From: a virus
IMG/VR virus record: IMGVR_UViG_3300042113_000186
Coordinates: 1-43,977 of that record
DNA: 43,977 nt
Direction: 5' to 3' (one strand)
Below the pieces are notes generated by a model. It made no database searches. It had not been told where the DNA came from and was given only the letters and a program-made list of their open reading frames with translations. The position numbers and the translations under genes were made by a program. How positions within the stretch are numbered: position 1 is the stretch's first letter; every line of letters begins with the position of its first letter. Of this stretch, positions 1 to 6,180 are shown piece by piece.

Positions 1-1
1 T

Positions 2-517
2 TTATTTACACACACAGCTTATAATATTAAACCTGATTTTGTGACAATTGGTAAAGCACTTACAAATGGTTTAATACCTTTGTCAGCTTGTTTAATTAAT
101 AATAAAATATTAAAAGAGGTAAAGACTCAATTTAATTGGGGGCATACTTGGCAACCAAATATGTATGGTGTTCGAGTTGCGAATCGTTGTATTGAATTAA
201 TTAAAGAAAGAATGGCTTATTCAAGTGTAATCGAAAAGAATTTAAATGATATAGGCAATCGTTTAAAGAGTAAAGGACTCGTAAGAAACGTAATCGGAAA
301 TGGTGTTTGGGCGTCTTTTGTACCAGAACCAACCCCAATACCTATTTCTTTAGCTGAGATTGATAAGGCAGGAATGTCAGCTACGACAAATGAGAATACA
401 ATTAAAACAATCATACCTTTAATTGCTGATGATATCTATTTCGAGGAATTAGAAAAGCGATTGACTGTATGCTTTTCAAATATAAAAGAACAAAGAACAC
501 AAGGAATATTATTATGA
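2..517 (+). CDS. Class III PLP-dependent aminotransferase, C-terminal part (5' truncated)
   Basis: The frame is open from base 2, so the gene starts before the window. About 171 residues remain. They begin with the class III active-site region, Pro-Asp-Phe-Val-Thr-Ile-Gly-Lys-Ala-Leu, and the Lys codon at 53-55 should be the PLP Schiff-base lysine. A Gly-His-Thr-Trp segment follows at the place where family members have G-H-T-x-x-G-x-P before the C-terminal small domain. The distance from the lysine to the stop is normal for the family, so the 3' end looks intact. A GTG at 41 lies in frame but would leave out part of the active-site region, so it is not a credible start. The substrate cannot be told from this fragment. 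An aminotransferase is an unusual cargo gene for a T4-like phage. The stop overlaps the next gene's start (ATGA). Confidence 0.8.
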   Translation, partial: LFTHTAYNIKPDFVTIGKALTNGLIPLSACLINNKILKEVKTQFNWGHTWQPNMYGVRVANRCIELIKERMAYSSVIEKNLNDIGNRLKSKGLVRNVIGNGVWASFVPEPTPIPISLAEIDKAGMSATTNENTIKTIIPLIADDIYFEELEKRLTVCFSNIKEQRTQGILL

Positions 518-1005
518 ACCAAACGCAATCAACAGAAAAAACTGCATATTTTCAATCTTCTGCAAAAGGAGAGAGAATACCTGATTGGTATTTGAATTAT
601 GCTGAAGGAGTACCAGCATTCGCAGAATACTTTAAACGTGAACTTCTTGCATTTGAACGTTTTGAAGATCAATCACTCCTGAATACTGTTGCTCTTACAG
701 TTGCAACGATGAATAATTCTAAAGATCTAATGCACGATATAAGTCAAACAATGTTTGATAGAGATTTTGTATATAGCCGAGACATGGTAATGGGAGCGAT
801 TATTGAGTGTTTAAATGATTATACACTCCGAGATTCGAATTATATACTCGGAGAGGATGAAAATGAAGCGAGAGTTCGAATGACAATTGCAATCCTTAAG
901 AATATGCCAAAATCATACTTTCTTGATTGGAACGAAAGTAGAACAGAAGAGCATAAAATACGTGCAATTATTGGTATAGTTGACGTTATAAGTAAAATCG
1001 TTTAA
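514..1005 (+). CDS. Conserved hypothetical protein, 163 aa
   Basis: I chose the ATG at 514, which overlaps the aminotransferase stop as ATGA and has AAGGAA about 9 bases upstream; the frame is open further 5' but without a better start. The product is soluble, mixed charge, probably mostly helical, with no signal peptide or membrane segment. It opens with a polar stretch of about 25 residues, then a predicted helical core rich in Met, Asp and Glu. I recognise no catalytic motif. The tight overlap suggests it is translationally coupled to the aminotransferase and may act with it, but this rests on position alone. Confidence 0.7.
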   Translation: MNQTQSTEKTAYFQSSAKGERIPDWYLNYAEGVPAFAEYFKRELLAFERFEDQSLLNTVALTVATMNNSKDLMHDISQTMFDRDFVYSRDMVMGAIIECLNDYTLRDSNYILGEDENEARVRMTIAILKNMPKSYFLDWNESRTEEHKIRAIIGIVDVISKIV

Positions 1006-1115
1006 ACCCCTCTCCAAACACGTTTAAATTCGTTTAAACCCTATTTTAGATAGACTTTAATTCCCTCTAAATCATTGATTTATATAGTTTTTTCTTAAAC
1101 CATTGATTTATATAG
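999..1115 (+). repeat. Two families of short direct repeats in the gap before bS21
   Basis: Three copies of CGTTTAAA lie at 999-1006, 1021-1028 and 1031-1038; two of them extend to CGTTTAAAC, containing the palindrome GTTTAAAC. Two copies of CATTGATTTATATAG lie at 1073-1087 and 1101-1115, 28 bp apart, each followed by a run of T. The first CGTTTAAA copy overlaps the stop codon of the preceding gene. The block sits directly upstream of the bS21 promoter, so an operator role is possible. No gene fits in 1006-1235. Confidence 0.6.
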
Positions 1116-1148
1116 CTTTTTTATTTTACTACTTTTGGTTTAAAAACC

Positions 1149-1177
1149 TTTACTTTTAAGATTTTTAGGAGTATAAT
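1149..1177 (+). promoter_or_regulatory. Sigma70-like promoter P1 for bS21
   Basis: TTTACT at 1149-1154 and TATAAT at 1172-1177 are separated by 17 bp, and GGAG immediately precedes the -10. The predicted start near 1184 gives a leader of about 75 bases. It shares the design TTTACT-17-TAKAMT with promoters at 4032, 5226, 6181 and 7466. Confidence 0.7.
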
Positions 1178-1209
1178 ATACCTAAATAAACGAATAAGAT
1201 TTGTTCTTT

Positions 1210-1228
1210 ATATTCTTCCCAAGAATAT
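1210..1228 (+). promoter_or_regulatory. Perfect hairpin in the bS21 leader
   Basis: ATATTCTT (1210-1217) and AAGAATAT (1221-1228) form an 8-bp perfect stem around a CCC loop. It lies in the predicted transcript from the 1149 promoter, 31 bases before the ATG at 1260. There is no T-run after it, so it is not a canonical terminator. It could be a translational control element, but that is inference. Confidence 0.5.
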
Positions 1229-1259
1229 TCAGAGCGTGAAATATATTGATGAAAAAAAT

Positions 1260-1574
1260 ATGAAGCCATATAATCGAAACTTTCGAAGCACAAAAGACTT
1301 CAAGTCGAGAAACAAATTCGACTCGCCTAAGAAAAGTTTTTCAACACCCCATTACGAACGTCCAAGAGAAACTGGACTCGAAGTAGTTGTTGAGAACGAT
1401 AACATTGAAAAGGCAATCCGAAGACTCAAAAAGAAAGTTGATCGCGAGGGTTTGATGCGTGAGATACGTGATCGAGCCACTTATAGCAAACCATCTGAGA
1501 AACGTAAGATTTCAGCCCAGAACGCAAAAGATCGTTGGTTGAAATATGTACGAATGAGAGATCGTTTGATTTAA
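1260..1574 (+). CDS. rpsU: Ribosomal protein bS21 homologue
   Basis: The C-terminal two thirds match bS21, a small-subunit protein that helps mRNA binding at initiation. The conserved run is E-V-V-V-E-x-x-x-x-I-E-K-A-I-R-R-L-K-K-K-V, then G-L-M-R-E-I-R-D-R, then Y-x-K-P-S-E-K-R-K, the usual order in bacterial bS21. It carries about 36-40 extra basic N-terminal residues (rich in Arg, Lys, Ser, Phe) that standard 60-70 aa bS21 proteins lack. I chose the ATG at 1260; an in-frame GTG at 1236 would add eight residues, and neither has a good Shine-Dalgarno. bS21 genes are known in several marine phages, including pelagiphage HTVC008M. Expression is probably early, from the promoter at 1149. A likely role is replacing or supplementing host bS21 to favour phage mRNAs; that role is inferred. 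Confidence 0.88.
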   Translation: MKPYNRNFRSTKDFKSRNKFDSPKKSFSTPHYERPRETGLEVVVENDNIEKAIRRLKKKVDREGLMREIRDRATYSKPSEKRKISAQNAKDRWLKYVRMRDRLI

Positions 1575-1615
1575 ACCAAAACCTAATATAATCTAATTCG
1601 AAAGGAAAAGAGTAT

Positions 1616-2209
1616 ATGAAAAGTTTGAATTTAAAGGATGTGGGTAGGCGATTGCGTATCGCTATATTCCTTCTAATCCTATTACCATTTCTAATTATTC
1701 CAAGCATTACTACTTCAGCAGACGAAGAGTCACCTGAGTTTATTTGCTTAGTTGAGAACATTTACTTTGAGAGTAAAGGTGAATCAATGCGAGGAAAGAT
1801 CGCTGTTGGGATTGTCACTCTGAATCGTCTCAAAGATCCGAGATACCCTAAAACTATCTGCGAGGTTGTAAAACAGGGTCCAGTAAGAGAATCTTGGAAA
1901 ACGAAACAAGACCCTACTCTCTCAGCCGACTCACGTATATACAATCCAATCCGTCATCGTTGCCAATTCTCTTGGTGGTGTGATGGATATAAAGAACGAA
2001 TTAAGTATGATGAAAACTGGATCGATTCAGTGAGAGCAGCAAAGTCTGCTCTGAGTGGTAAATACGATGATCTCGTGAGTGGAGCAACACATTACCATGC
2101 TGTCTATGTGACACCTGAATGGGCGAATCGTTTAAGATTCATCGTTCAGATTGATAATCATCGATTCTATGAATATCCAAAAATCAACAAAGTCGCAAGT
2201 CTATTCTAA
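1616..2209 (+). CDS. SleB-type cell-wall hydrolase with N-terminal signal/anchor (putative endolysin)
   Basis: The 197-aa product has a basic N-terminus, a hydrophobic segment at about residues 14-34 and then a Hydrolase_2 (SleB/CwlJ) domain. Family marks visible are E-N-I-Y-F-E-S-K-G (E52 as candidate catalytic Glu), A-V-G-I-V-T-L-N-R, P-K-T-I-C-E-V-V, C-Q-F-S-W-W-C-D-G, and A-T-H-Y-H-A with P-E-W-A near the end. These enzymes cleave peptidoglycan. The signal or signal-anchor would carry it across the inner membrane without a separate holin signal, as in SAR-type endolysins, but no holin candidate is clear here. A good Shine-Dalgarno (AAAGGAAAAG) precedes the ATG. The gene is followed by a strong hairpin terminator. 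Confidence 0.85.
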   Translation: MKSLNLKDVGRRLRIAIFLLILLPFLIIPSITTSADEESPEFICLVENIYFESKGESMRGKIAVGIVTLNRLKDPRYPKTICEVVKQGPVRESWKTKQDPTLSADSRIYNPIRHRCQFSWWCDGYKERIKYDENWIDSVRAAKSALSGKYDDLVSGATHYHAVYVTPEWANRLRFIVQIDNHRFYEYPKINKVASLF

Positions 2210-2213
2210 ATTC

Positions 2214-2246
2214 AAAGGCACTCATCCTTCCAAACCGAGTGCCTTT
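2214..2246 (+). terminator. Hairpin terminator after the SleB-type hydrolase
   Basis: A perfect 10-bp stem, AAAGGCACTC (2214-2223) against GAGTGCCTTT (2237-2246), encloses a 13-base loop five bases after the stop. The 3' arm ends in TTT, followed by a pyrimidine-rich stretch, so it fits an intrinsic terminator with a short tail. Confidence 0.7.
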
Positions 2247-2305
2247 GCAATCCTCGCGTCTCTCTCTTTTCTATACTTAAATTTAACCAGAGCGTTCTCG
2301 TTTTT

Positions 2306-2491
2306 ATGAGAAAAACTGCAATCTGCCAAACCTGCGGAATTACTGCATATATTCCTATATCCCATTCGCTCCTAAGAACCCTACAATTTCGCTGCGAATC
2401 GAAGCATGCTGCAAGATATGGAGTTTGTGAATTAAAGCTTACACAGCAAAGACTCAAGAAAGCCAAGAGAAAGAATAAGCTTTCTTGGTAG
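2306..2491 (+). CDS. Small Cys-rich hypothetical protein, 61 aa
   Basis: The product is basic, with Cys-x-x-Cys at residues 7-10 and further Cys at 30 and 41, and a Lys-rich C-terminus. The cysteine pattern would suit a small zinc-ribbon protein. There is no clear Shine-Dalgarno, and an 84-codon reading frame exists on the opposite strand, so coding status is uncertain. The cysteine spacing and the Lys-rich tail favour the plus strand. No promoter of the common family precedes it. Confidence 0.4.
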   Translation: MRKTAICQTCGITAYIPISHSLLRTLQFRCESKHAARYGVCELKLTQQRLKKAKRKNKLSW

Positions 2492-2760
2492 AGTCGACTC
2501 GAATTTGGTATCAGTAGGTTGGGAGTTTCGAGTCTTCTCTAGAGCACTCTAATTCTTGGAAATGAATGATTTAATGTTAAAAAGCAAGGAAATACGATGC
2601 TGAGTCTCGCGAACGACACACAGCGACACACAGCGACATTTCCCTCGCATTCCTTCGCTCTGACTCGGAAGCCAGCCCATTCCAGAAGCGAGTGAATTGC
2701 AACCACTAGATCTAGTGGGTACTCTTTTCGTTCTCTCTAAAACAATGTAAATAAATGTGT
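2491..2760 (+). ncRNA. Non-coding, relatively GC-rich structured block (candidate ncRNA)
   Basis: About 270 bases without a credible gene, and clearly richer in GC than their surroundings. Self-complementary parts seen: palindrome GAGTCGACTC (2491-2500); GACTCGAA (2496-2503) against TTCGAGTC (2527-2534); a 10-bp tandem unit CGACACACAG at 2614-2633 with a partial third copy; CTCGC near 2645 against GCGAG near 2688; and a perfect 16-bp palindrome CCACTAGATCTAGTGG (2703-2718) followed by a T/C-rich stretch. I could not fold it into a tRNA or a known RNA class. The strand is given as plus only because the T/C-rich stretch follows the last palindrome. Confidence 0.35.
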
Positions 2761-2768
2761 ATTTCGCC

Positions 2769-2797
2769 TTAATTTCGCCTTAATTGTATAGTATAAT
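2769..2797 (+). promoter_or_regulatory. Probable promoter for the small-gene train
   Basis: A perfect TATAAT at 2792-2797 is preceded by AGTA-like context as in the other promoters of the window, but the -35 (TTAATT, 2769-2774, 17-bp spacing) is weak. The predicted start is near 2804. This makes the ATG at 2804 essentially leaderless and supports the internal start at 2831. Confidence 0.5.
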
Positions 2798-2830
2798 ATT
2801 CGTATGAAAACAAATAAAAAGGAAATAAGT

Positions 2831-3028
2831 ATGAATATGGAAAATATCTTTTGGAAACTAACCTATCTTGATGGTGAAATTGAATATACTGACTATGCTC
2901 CTTATAGTAAAAATTCGTATTATGAGTATGAGCGTCTTGAGCGTGTTGGTAATCCTGTGATTCGATTTGAAATGGTTCGTGCGAATGACTCGAATAATGA
3001 TTTAAAAATTGTGAGTGTAGCTGTATGA
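2831..3028 (+). CDS. Hypothetical protein, 65 aa
   Basis: I chose the ATG at 2831, which has AAGGAA six bases upstream; the in-frame ATG at 2804 lies at the predicted transcription start. The product is small, acidic, rich in Tyr, Glu and Asn, with no membrane segment or known motif. It is the first gene of a train of six small genes that overlap by ATGA or TAATG. Its stop overlaps the next start (ATGA at 3025). Confidence 0.65.
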   Translation: MNMENIFWKLTYLDGEIEYTDYAPYSKNSYYEYERLERVGNPVIRFEMVRANDSNNDLKIVSVAV

Positions 3029-3153
3029 AAAATCTTTGGAATGAATCTTGGATTGCGGTGCTGGTATTACTTGCTATAATGGCAGGAGGTTATGGTGCAA
3101 TGCATCTATTCGTATGGATCGCAGAGAAATATAATCTAATGGGAGGATTTTAA
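3025..3153 (+). CDS. Small single-pass membrane protein, 42 aa
   Basis: Reading from ATG 3025, which overlaps the previous stop as ATGA, gives 42 residues with a hydrophobic helix at about residues 9-32, a short polar N-terminus and a charged C-terminus. The stop at 3151-3153 overlaps the next ATG as TAATG. Such peptides in phages often act on the host membrane or in lysis timing, but nothing here shows which. Confidence 0.6.
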   Translation: MKNLWNESWIAVLVLLAIMAGGYGAMHLFVWIAEKYNLMGGF

Positions 3154-3305
3154 TGAAAAACTTTAATGAATGGAGACAAACTGAAACGAGTCGAGAACTC
3201 TGGACAGACTTCGAAAAATGGTTAAGCGAAAAACATAATTTAACACTCAAAGACCTATCATGGAACTCTTATATTGCTTATAGTAAAGAATGGAGGAATT
3301 CATGA
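3153..3305 (+). CDS. Hypothetical protein, 50 aa
   Basis: The frame starts at ATG 3153 (TAATG overlap) with GGGAGG a few bases upstream, a strong Shine-Dalgarno inside the preceding gene. The product is charged, Trp-rich (five Trp in 50 residues) and probably helical. It ends with an ATGA overlap to the next gene at 3302. I recognise no family. Confidence 0.6.
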   Translation: MKNFNEWRQTETSRELWTDFEKWLSEKHNLTLKDLSWNSYIAYSKEWRNS

Positions 3306-3619
3306 TTAAAACTGCATTATACTTAAATAAAGAGAGTATGCATAAATCAGTCTATAAATTTACTGGAAGATACGAACTGATTGTGGAACAGGAAATACTC
3401 GCTTCTTCAAGAGATGAAGCATTCGAACTGTATTTAAAAGAGGGTGGATTAAACTACTCGAAAATACAATCGAATTTGACCGAAGAATCTCCGAGAATCG
3501 AAACTACTTATATTGATGCGATGACTCCAGAGACGGATATAAAATATGTCGGAACTGTGGTGGCTTCGAGAGATGACGAGAACGAAGTAGAACTTGAGAA
3601 TGTTTGCGAGAGAATATAA
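3302..3619 (+). CDS. Hypothetical protein, 105 aa
   Basis: I chose the ATG at 3302, which overlaps the previous stop (ATGA) and has GGAGG seven bases upstream, over an upstream in-frame ATG at 3290. The product is acidic with alternating beta-type and helical segments and no known motif. Its stop overlaps the next ATG as TAATG at 3617-3621. Confidence 0.65.
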   Translation: MIKTALYLNKESMHKSVYKFTGRYELIVEQEILASSRDEAFELYLKEGGLNYSKIQSNLTEESPRIETTYIDAMTPETDIKYVGTVVASRDDENEVELENVCERI

Positions 3620-3837
3620 TGGTTAGAAAATACAAATTAAACTCTGGGCGAAGTAAATTCCTCCGTGCACATATACCCAATTTGAGCGAAAAGAGAGAGA
3701 TTGCAATTGCTCAGATCTCGGAAGTATTAAGACAAGACTCGAATATGAGTCAAGAGCAGAGTATTGAATTCGCGACTCGAGTATTGAATAGCTATTTGGC
3801 AGTGAATATGAATTCGCCCAGCGAGAGAGTACACTAA
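3619..3837 (+). CDS. Hypothetical protein, 72 aa
   Basis: ATG 3619 overlaps the previous TAA (TAATG), so translation is probably coupled. The protein has a basic N-terminus (K/R-rich through about residue 20) followed by a helical region rich in Gln, Glu and Ser. No motif is recognised. The stop again overlaps the next start as TAATG at 3835-3839. Confidence 0.65.
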   Translation: MVRKYKLNSGRSKFLRAHIPNLSEKREIAIAQISEVLRQDSNMSQEQSIEFATRVLNSYLAVNMNSPSERVH

Positions 3838-4001
3838 TGAATAAAAAAGTGGTAATTTCATTCGTTGACGAGTCAGGCGAGAATCGAGTGTTTAATGATT
3901 GGGTATCTGCTGAAGAGTATTTAAAGCGAATGATAGCATTAAATCGTGAATTTACAGGAATACAAGCTTCGTTAATTGTAAATACACGAAAAAAGGTATA
4001 A
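3837..4001 (+). CDS. Hypothetical protein, 54 aa
   Basis: ATG 3837 overlaps the previous stop (TAATG). The product has a beta-like start, an acidic loop and a C-terminal helix, ending in a basic tail. It is the last gene of the overlapping train, followed by a new promoter at 4032. No function is evident. Confidence 0.55.
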   Translation: MNKKVVISFVDESGENRVFNDWVSAEEYLKRMIALNREFTGIQASLIVNTRKKV

Positions 4002-4031
4002 AAAACAATGACTTATATTGCACGATTTTTC

Positions 4032-4060
4032 TTTACTTATACTTCAAAATAGAGTAGAAT
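4032..4060 (+). promoter_or_regulatory. Sigma70-like promoter P2 before the HTH gene
   Basis: TTTACT at 4032-4037 and TAGAAT at 4055-4060 with a 17-bp spacer. AGAG immediately precedes the -10 as in three sister promoters. The predicted start is near 4067, giving a leader of about 23 bases to the ATG at 4090. Confidence 0.65.
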
Positions 4061-4089
4061 AGAGAGTATAAACAACTAAAAACTATAAT

Positions 4090-4317
4090 ATGAACTATAT
4101 CGAAGAAATAAAAGAACTAAAAAAAAGAAAACTAAATAATGAAGAGATCGCAGAACATTTAGGTATTACAAAGAGCCAAGTGAGAAAGCTGTTGAATGAT
4201 GAATACGAAGAATTGAGTGATTCATCTTATACTGATGCAGAATTATCATATAGTTATTCGAATGACGATTCGGATATAAGTGATATACTAAGTACAATGC
4301 GAGGACAATCATACTAA
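4090..4317 (+). CDS. Small helix-turn-helix protein, 75 aa
   Basis: Residues about 16-36 (L-N-N-E-E-I-A-E-H-L-G-I-T-K-S-Q-V-R-K-L-L) form a clear helix-turn-helix of the type in sigma-factor region 4-like and regulatory proteins. The remaining C-terminal half is acidic and rich in Ser, Asp and Tyr, probably disordered. It could be a phage transcription regulator or a co-activator that uses an acidic tail to touch RNA polymerase; that is inference. It is the first gene after promoter P2, with no good Shine-Dalgarno. Confidence 0.7.
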   Translation: MNYIEEIKELKKRKLNNEEIAEHLGITKSQVRKLLNDEYEELSDSSYTDAELSYSYSNDDSDISDILSTMRGQSY

Positions 4318-4337
4318 CCTTATAAGGAAAAACAAAC

Positions 4338-4607
4338 ATGAAAAGATTCGAATTTATATGCAAAGGAAAGCGAAGTCACTTTCTTGAAGCAGCGACAGAA
4401 GAAGCAGCAAGATCATTCTTTGCTGAGAATCGTACGACAGCTACATTAGAGATTATCGATGTAATTGAAGTAGCGATTCCAACTCCATTGAATACATCTG
4501 GAGTGACAATGAGACTTGAAGGATTCGAGAGAATTGATTCTGAAACCAAGCCGACATCGCAAGAGATTGCAGCATTAGCGTCTTCTTCAGAAAAGATAGG
4601 ATTCTAA
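4338..4607 (+). CDS. Hypothetical protein, 89 aa
   Basis: A good Shine-Dalgarno (AAGGAAA) lies before the ATG at 4338. The N-terminal 50 residues have a beta-helix-beta pattern with a basic patch; the C-terminal 25 residues are Ser/Glu-rich. No family recognised. It lies 20 bases after the HTH gene, probably in the same transcript. Confidence 0.7.
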   Translation: MKRFEFICKGKRSHFLEAATEEAARSFFAENRTTATLEIIDVIEVAIPTPLNTSGVTMRLEGFERIDSETKPTSQEIAALASSSEKIGF

Positions 4608-4623
4608 GTACTTTTAGTTTATT

Positions 4624-4971
4624 ATGCCATTGATGCCGATATATTATAATACAACGAATACAAACCCTCGGATGCGAAAATCTAGAAATAAAAGAATACG
4701 AGAAGCAAATCTTGAGCATGAAGAATGGCTCAAATCACGAGGGTTGCATTCGTCACAATTAAGAAATCACTCAGAAGAATACAAGCTTGAGTTGAGTCGA
4801 AAAGAACCTTATAACACTCGTCATAACATTACTGGAAACACGAATAAAATACCTGAGAAGATTTACACAGGGACGTTGATTAAAGGAATCGCTACGATGC
4901 ATAAGAGTAATGCGGTACCCATAATAAATGAGAAACAAGCAGTCGAAATATCAAAAATGAGAAGAGGATAA
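4624..4971 (+). CDS. Conserved phage hypothetical protein, 115 aa
   Basis: The N-terminal half is strongly basic (Arg/Lys/Asn). The C-terminal third has the stretch G-I-A-T-M-H-K-S-N-A-V-P-I, which I recall from small proteins of marine phages, including short-tailed ones, that have no assigned function. An alternative start is the ATG at 4633. There is no membrane segment. Its position between the HTH gene and gp32 suggests early or middle expression. Confidence 0.65.
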   Translation: MPLMPIYYNTTNTNPRMRKSRNKRIREANLEHEEWLKSRGLHSSQLRNHSEEYKLELSRKEPYNTRHNITGNTNKIPEKIYTGTLIKGIATMHKSNAVPIINEKQAVEISKMRRG

Positions 4972-4973
4972 AC

Positions 4974-5240
4974 ATGGAAATTTATATATTTTTTGGTCTT
5001 GCAATTTTTGGAATTGGATGGTTGGTTGGAAACTACGTAAGAGAGAAAGAGAAAGCAGACTATACAATGTTTATAATTGATTCATTAGTACAGAATCGTT
5101 TTCTTCGAACACATCGAGTAGAGATACTCCCAAAAATGTTCGTGACACATATTATTCGTTGGGACACTCCAAAGGAGTCTCTGAAAAACCCAGTGAAATT
5201 GGAAGAATTTCATACTCCAAAGGACTTTACAAACAATTAA
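4974..5240 (+). CDS. Single-pass membrane protein, 88 aa
   Basis: One hydrophobic helix lies at residues 2-21 with glycines (F-G-I-G-W-L-V-G), followed by a charged cytoplasmic-type tail of about 65 residues with many Lys, Arg and His. GAGGA lies just before the ATG at 4974. The next promoter's -35 sits inside its last codons. No family is recognised. Confidence 0.65.
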   Translation: MEIYIFFGLAIFGIGWLVGNYVREKEKADYTMFIIDSLVQNRFLRTHRVEILPKMFVTHIIRWDTPKESLKNPVKLEEFHTPKDFTNN

Positions 5241-5254
5241 AAATAGAGTATAAT
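5226..5254 (+). promoter_or_regulatory. Sigma70-like promoter P3 with near-zero leader
   Basis: TTTACA at 5226-5231 and a perfect TATAAT at 5249-5254, 17-bp spacer, AGAG before the -10. The predicted transcription start (about 5261) coincides with the ATG at 5262, so the message would be leaderless or start at a later ATG. The -35 lies within the 3' end of the preceding gene. Confidence 0.7.
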
Positions 5255-5261
5255 ATAGATT

Positions 5262-5828
5262 ATGAAATCATTGACACCGAATTATATAAAGAATCTTTCA
5301 GAGAATATAGAGAGAATGAGTAATGAGAATAAGAAACGATTATCGAGACAGAGAAGAATTGAGATAATCGGTTATTGTAATCTAAAGAAAAGACAGATTG
5401 ATTCCTGGATCTCTTCATTACTCACTCTCGATAGTTCGATTGCAACGAGTGAGTCGACGAGTCTACAATCTTCAATTAGTTCTCCGAATACTCCAATGTG
5501 GAAACTCTATAACACATTAAGTCGAATTTCGAATGATTTAGCTGATCAGATTGATTCCTATACTTATTGGAATTCTTTAGAGAATAATGAACGAATTCTG
5601 ATTGGATCGAATAATTTGAGTAATCGAATTGAGAATCGTGTACTCGCCAAAGGAAAAAACAATCCTGAATACTCATATATTGAAGCGATAATCGAGATCG
5701 CCGAAGAAGAAGGAATCGAACTGAGTAATATAAAGAATTCATTGAGTAAGTCGATACTTCAGAAAATCGAAGCAATCGGCTATTCGAGAAAAACATTAAA
5801 AGGCAGTCTCAGACCATTGCCATTTTAA
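5262..5828 (+). CDS. Hypothetical protein, 188 aa
   Basis: The product is polar, rich in Ser, Asn, Ile, Arg and Glu, and predicted mostly helical, with no membrane segment or known motif. The first ATG sits at the predicted transcription start of P3 and has no Shine-Dalgarno. An alternative start is the ATG at 5316, preceded by the purine-rich AGAGAGA. Arg is often written CGA here, unlike the AGA preference of the structural genes. Function unknown. Confidence 0.65.
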   Translation: MKSLTPNYIKNLSENIERMSNENKKRLSRQRRIEIIGYCNLKKRQIDSWISSLLTLDSSIATSESTSLQSSISSPNTPMWKLYNTLSRISNDLADQIDSYTYWNSLENNERILIGSNNLSNRIENRVLAKGKNNPEYSYIEAIIEIAEEEGIELSNIKNSLSKSILQKIEAIGYSRKTLKGSLRPLPF

Positions 5829-5934
5829 ACGATATTTTCATGGAAGCAATTTTATGAAAATGCCAATCCGACTTTTGAACGTTTTGGTCGGGAACCCTAA
5901 AACGTATCATTTTATTATAATCAAGGAGACAATT

Positions 5935-6138
5935 ATGTTTAAAACAGTAATTACGTTCCTGACTGCATTACTCTTCACAGTATCAGTATCTGCACAAACA
6001 CCAGCTCCAAAAAAGGAAGAAGCTAAACCAGCGACTCCTGCTGTGTGTGTAGAGAAAGATAAGAATGGTAAAGCAATCATTGACGCAAAGACAAATAAAC
6101 CTGTCGTGTGTCCAAAGAAAGACGAAAAGAAGAAGTAA
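5935..6138 (+). CDS. Secreted Lys/Pro-rich peptide, 67 aa
   Basis: I chose the ATG at 5935 because AAGGAG lies just upstream; an in-frame ATG at 5854 would place 27 residues before the signal peptide. Residues 1-20 form a textbook Sec signal peptide (short basic start, hydrophobic core, V-S-A cleavage site before Gln). The mature 47 residues are rich in Lys, Pro, Ala and Glu with two Cys that could form a disulfide. It would act in the periplasm or at the envelope. A terminator hairpin follows. The 106 bases upstream (5829-5934) hold only a weak CCGAC/GTCGG stem. Confidence 0.7.
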   Translation: MFKTVITFLTALLFTVSVSAQTPAPKKEEAKPATPAVCVEKDKNGKAIIDAKTNKPVVCPKKDEKKK

Positions 6139-6160
6139 TTCACCTTTGAGTCGCTGTATT

Positions 6161-6180
6161 GGGCGAAATAAAATTCGCCC
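6161..6180 (+). terminator. Compact hairpin terminator abutting the gp32 promoter
   Basis: GGGCGAA (6161-6167) pairs perfectly with TTCGCCC (6174-6180) around a six-base A/T loop, followed directly by TTTACTT. The trailing T-run is at the same time the -35 element of the next promoter, so transcript end and re-start are packed into about 50 bases. Confidence 0.7.

Noticed and set aside
2212-2466. 84-codon minus-strand frame over the terminator and the Cys-rich gene
   Set aside because: It runs through the strong terminator hairpin and has no Shine-Dalgarno; the plus-strand frame with its Cys pattern is the better choice.
2491-2540. tRNA-like stretch with TTCGAGTC
   Set aside because: The T-stem fails to pair at its closing base, and no acceptor or anticodon stem can be built around it.
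2614-2638. CRISPR-like tandem repeat
   Set aside because: The units are 10 bp and directly adjacent, without spacers.
5868-5891. CCGAC/GTCGG stem before the secreted peptide as a terminator or riboswitch
   Set aside because: The stem is five base pairs with a long loop and no T-run, and no known riboswitch core can be seen.
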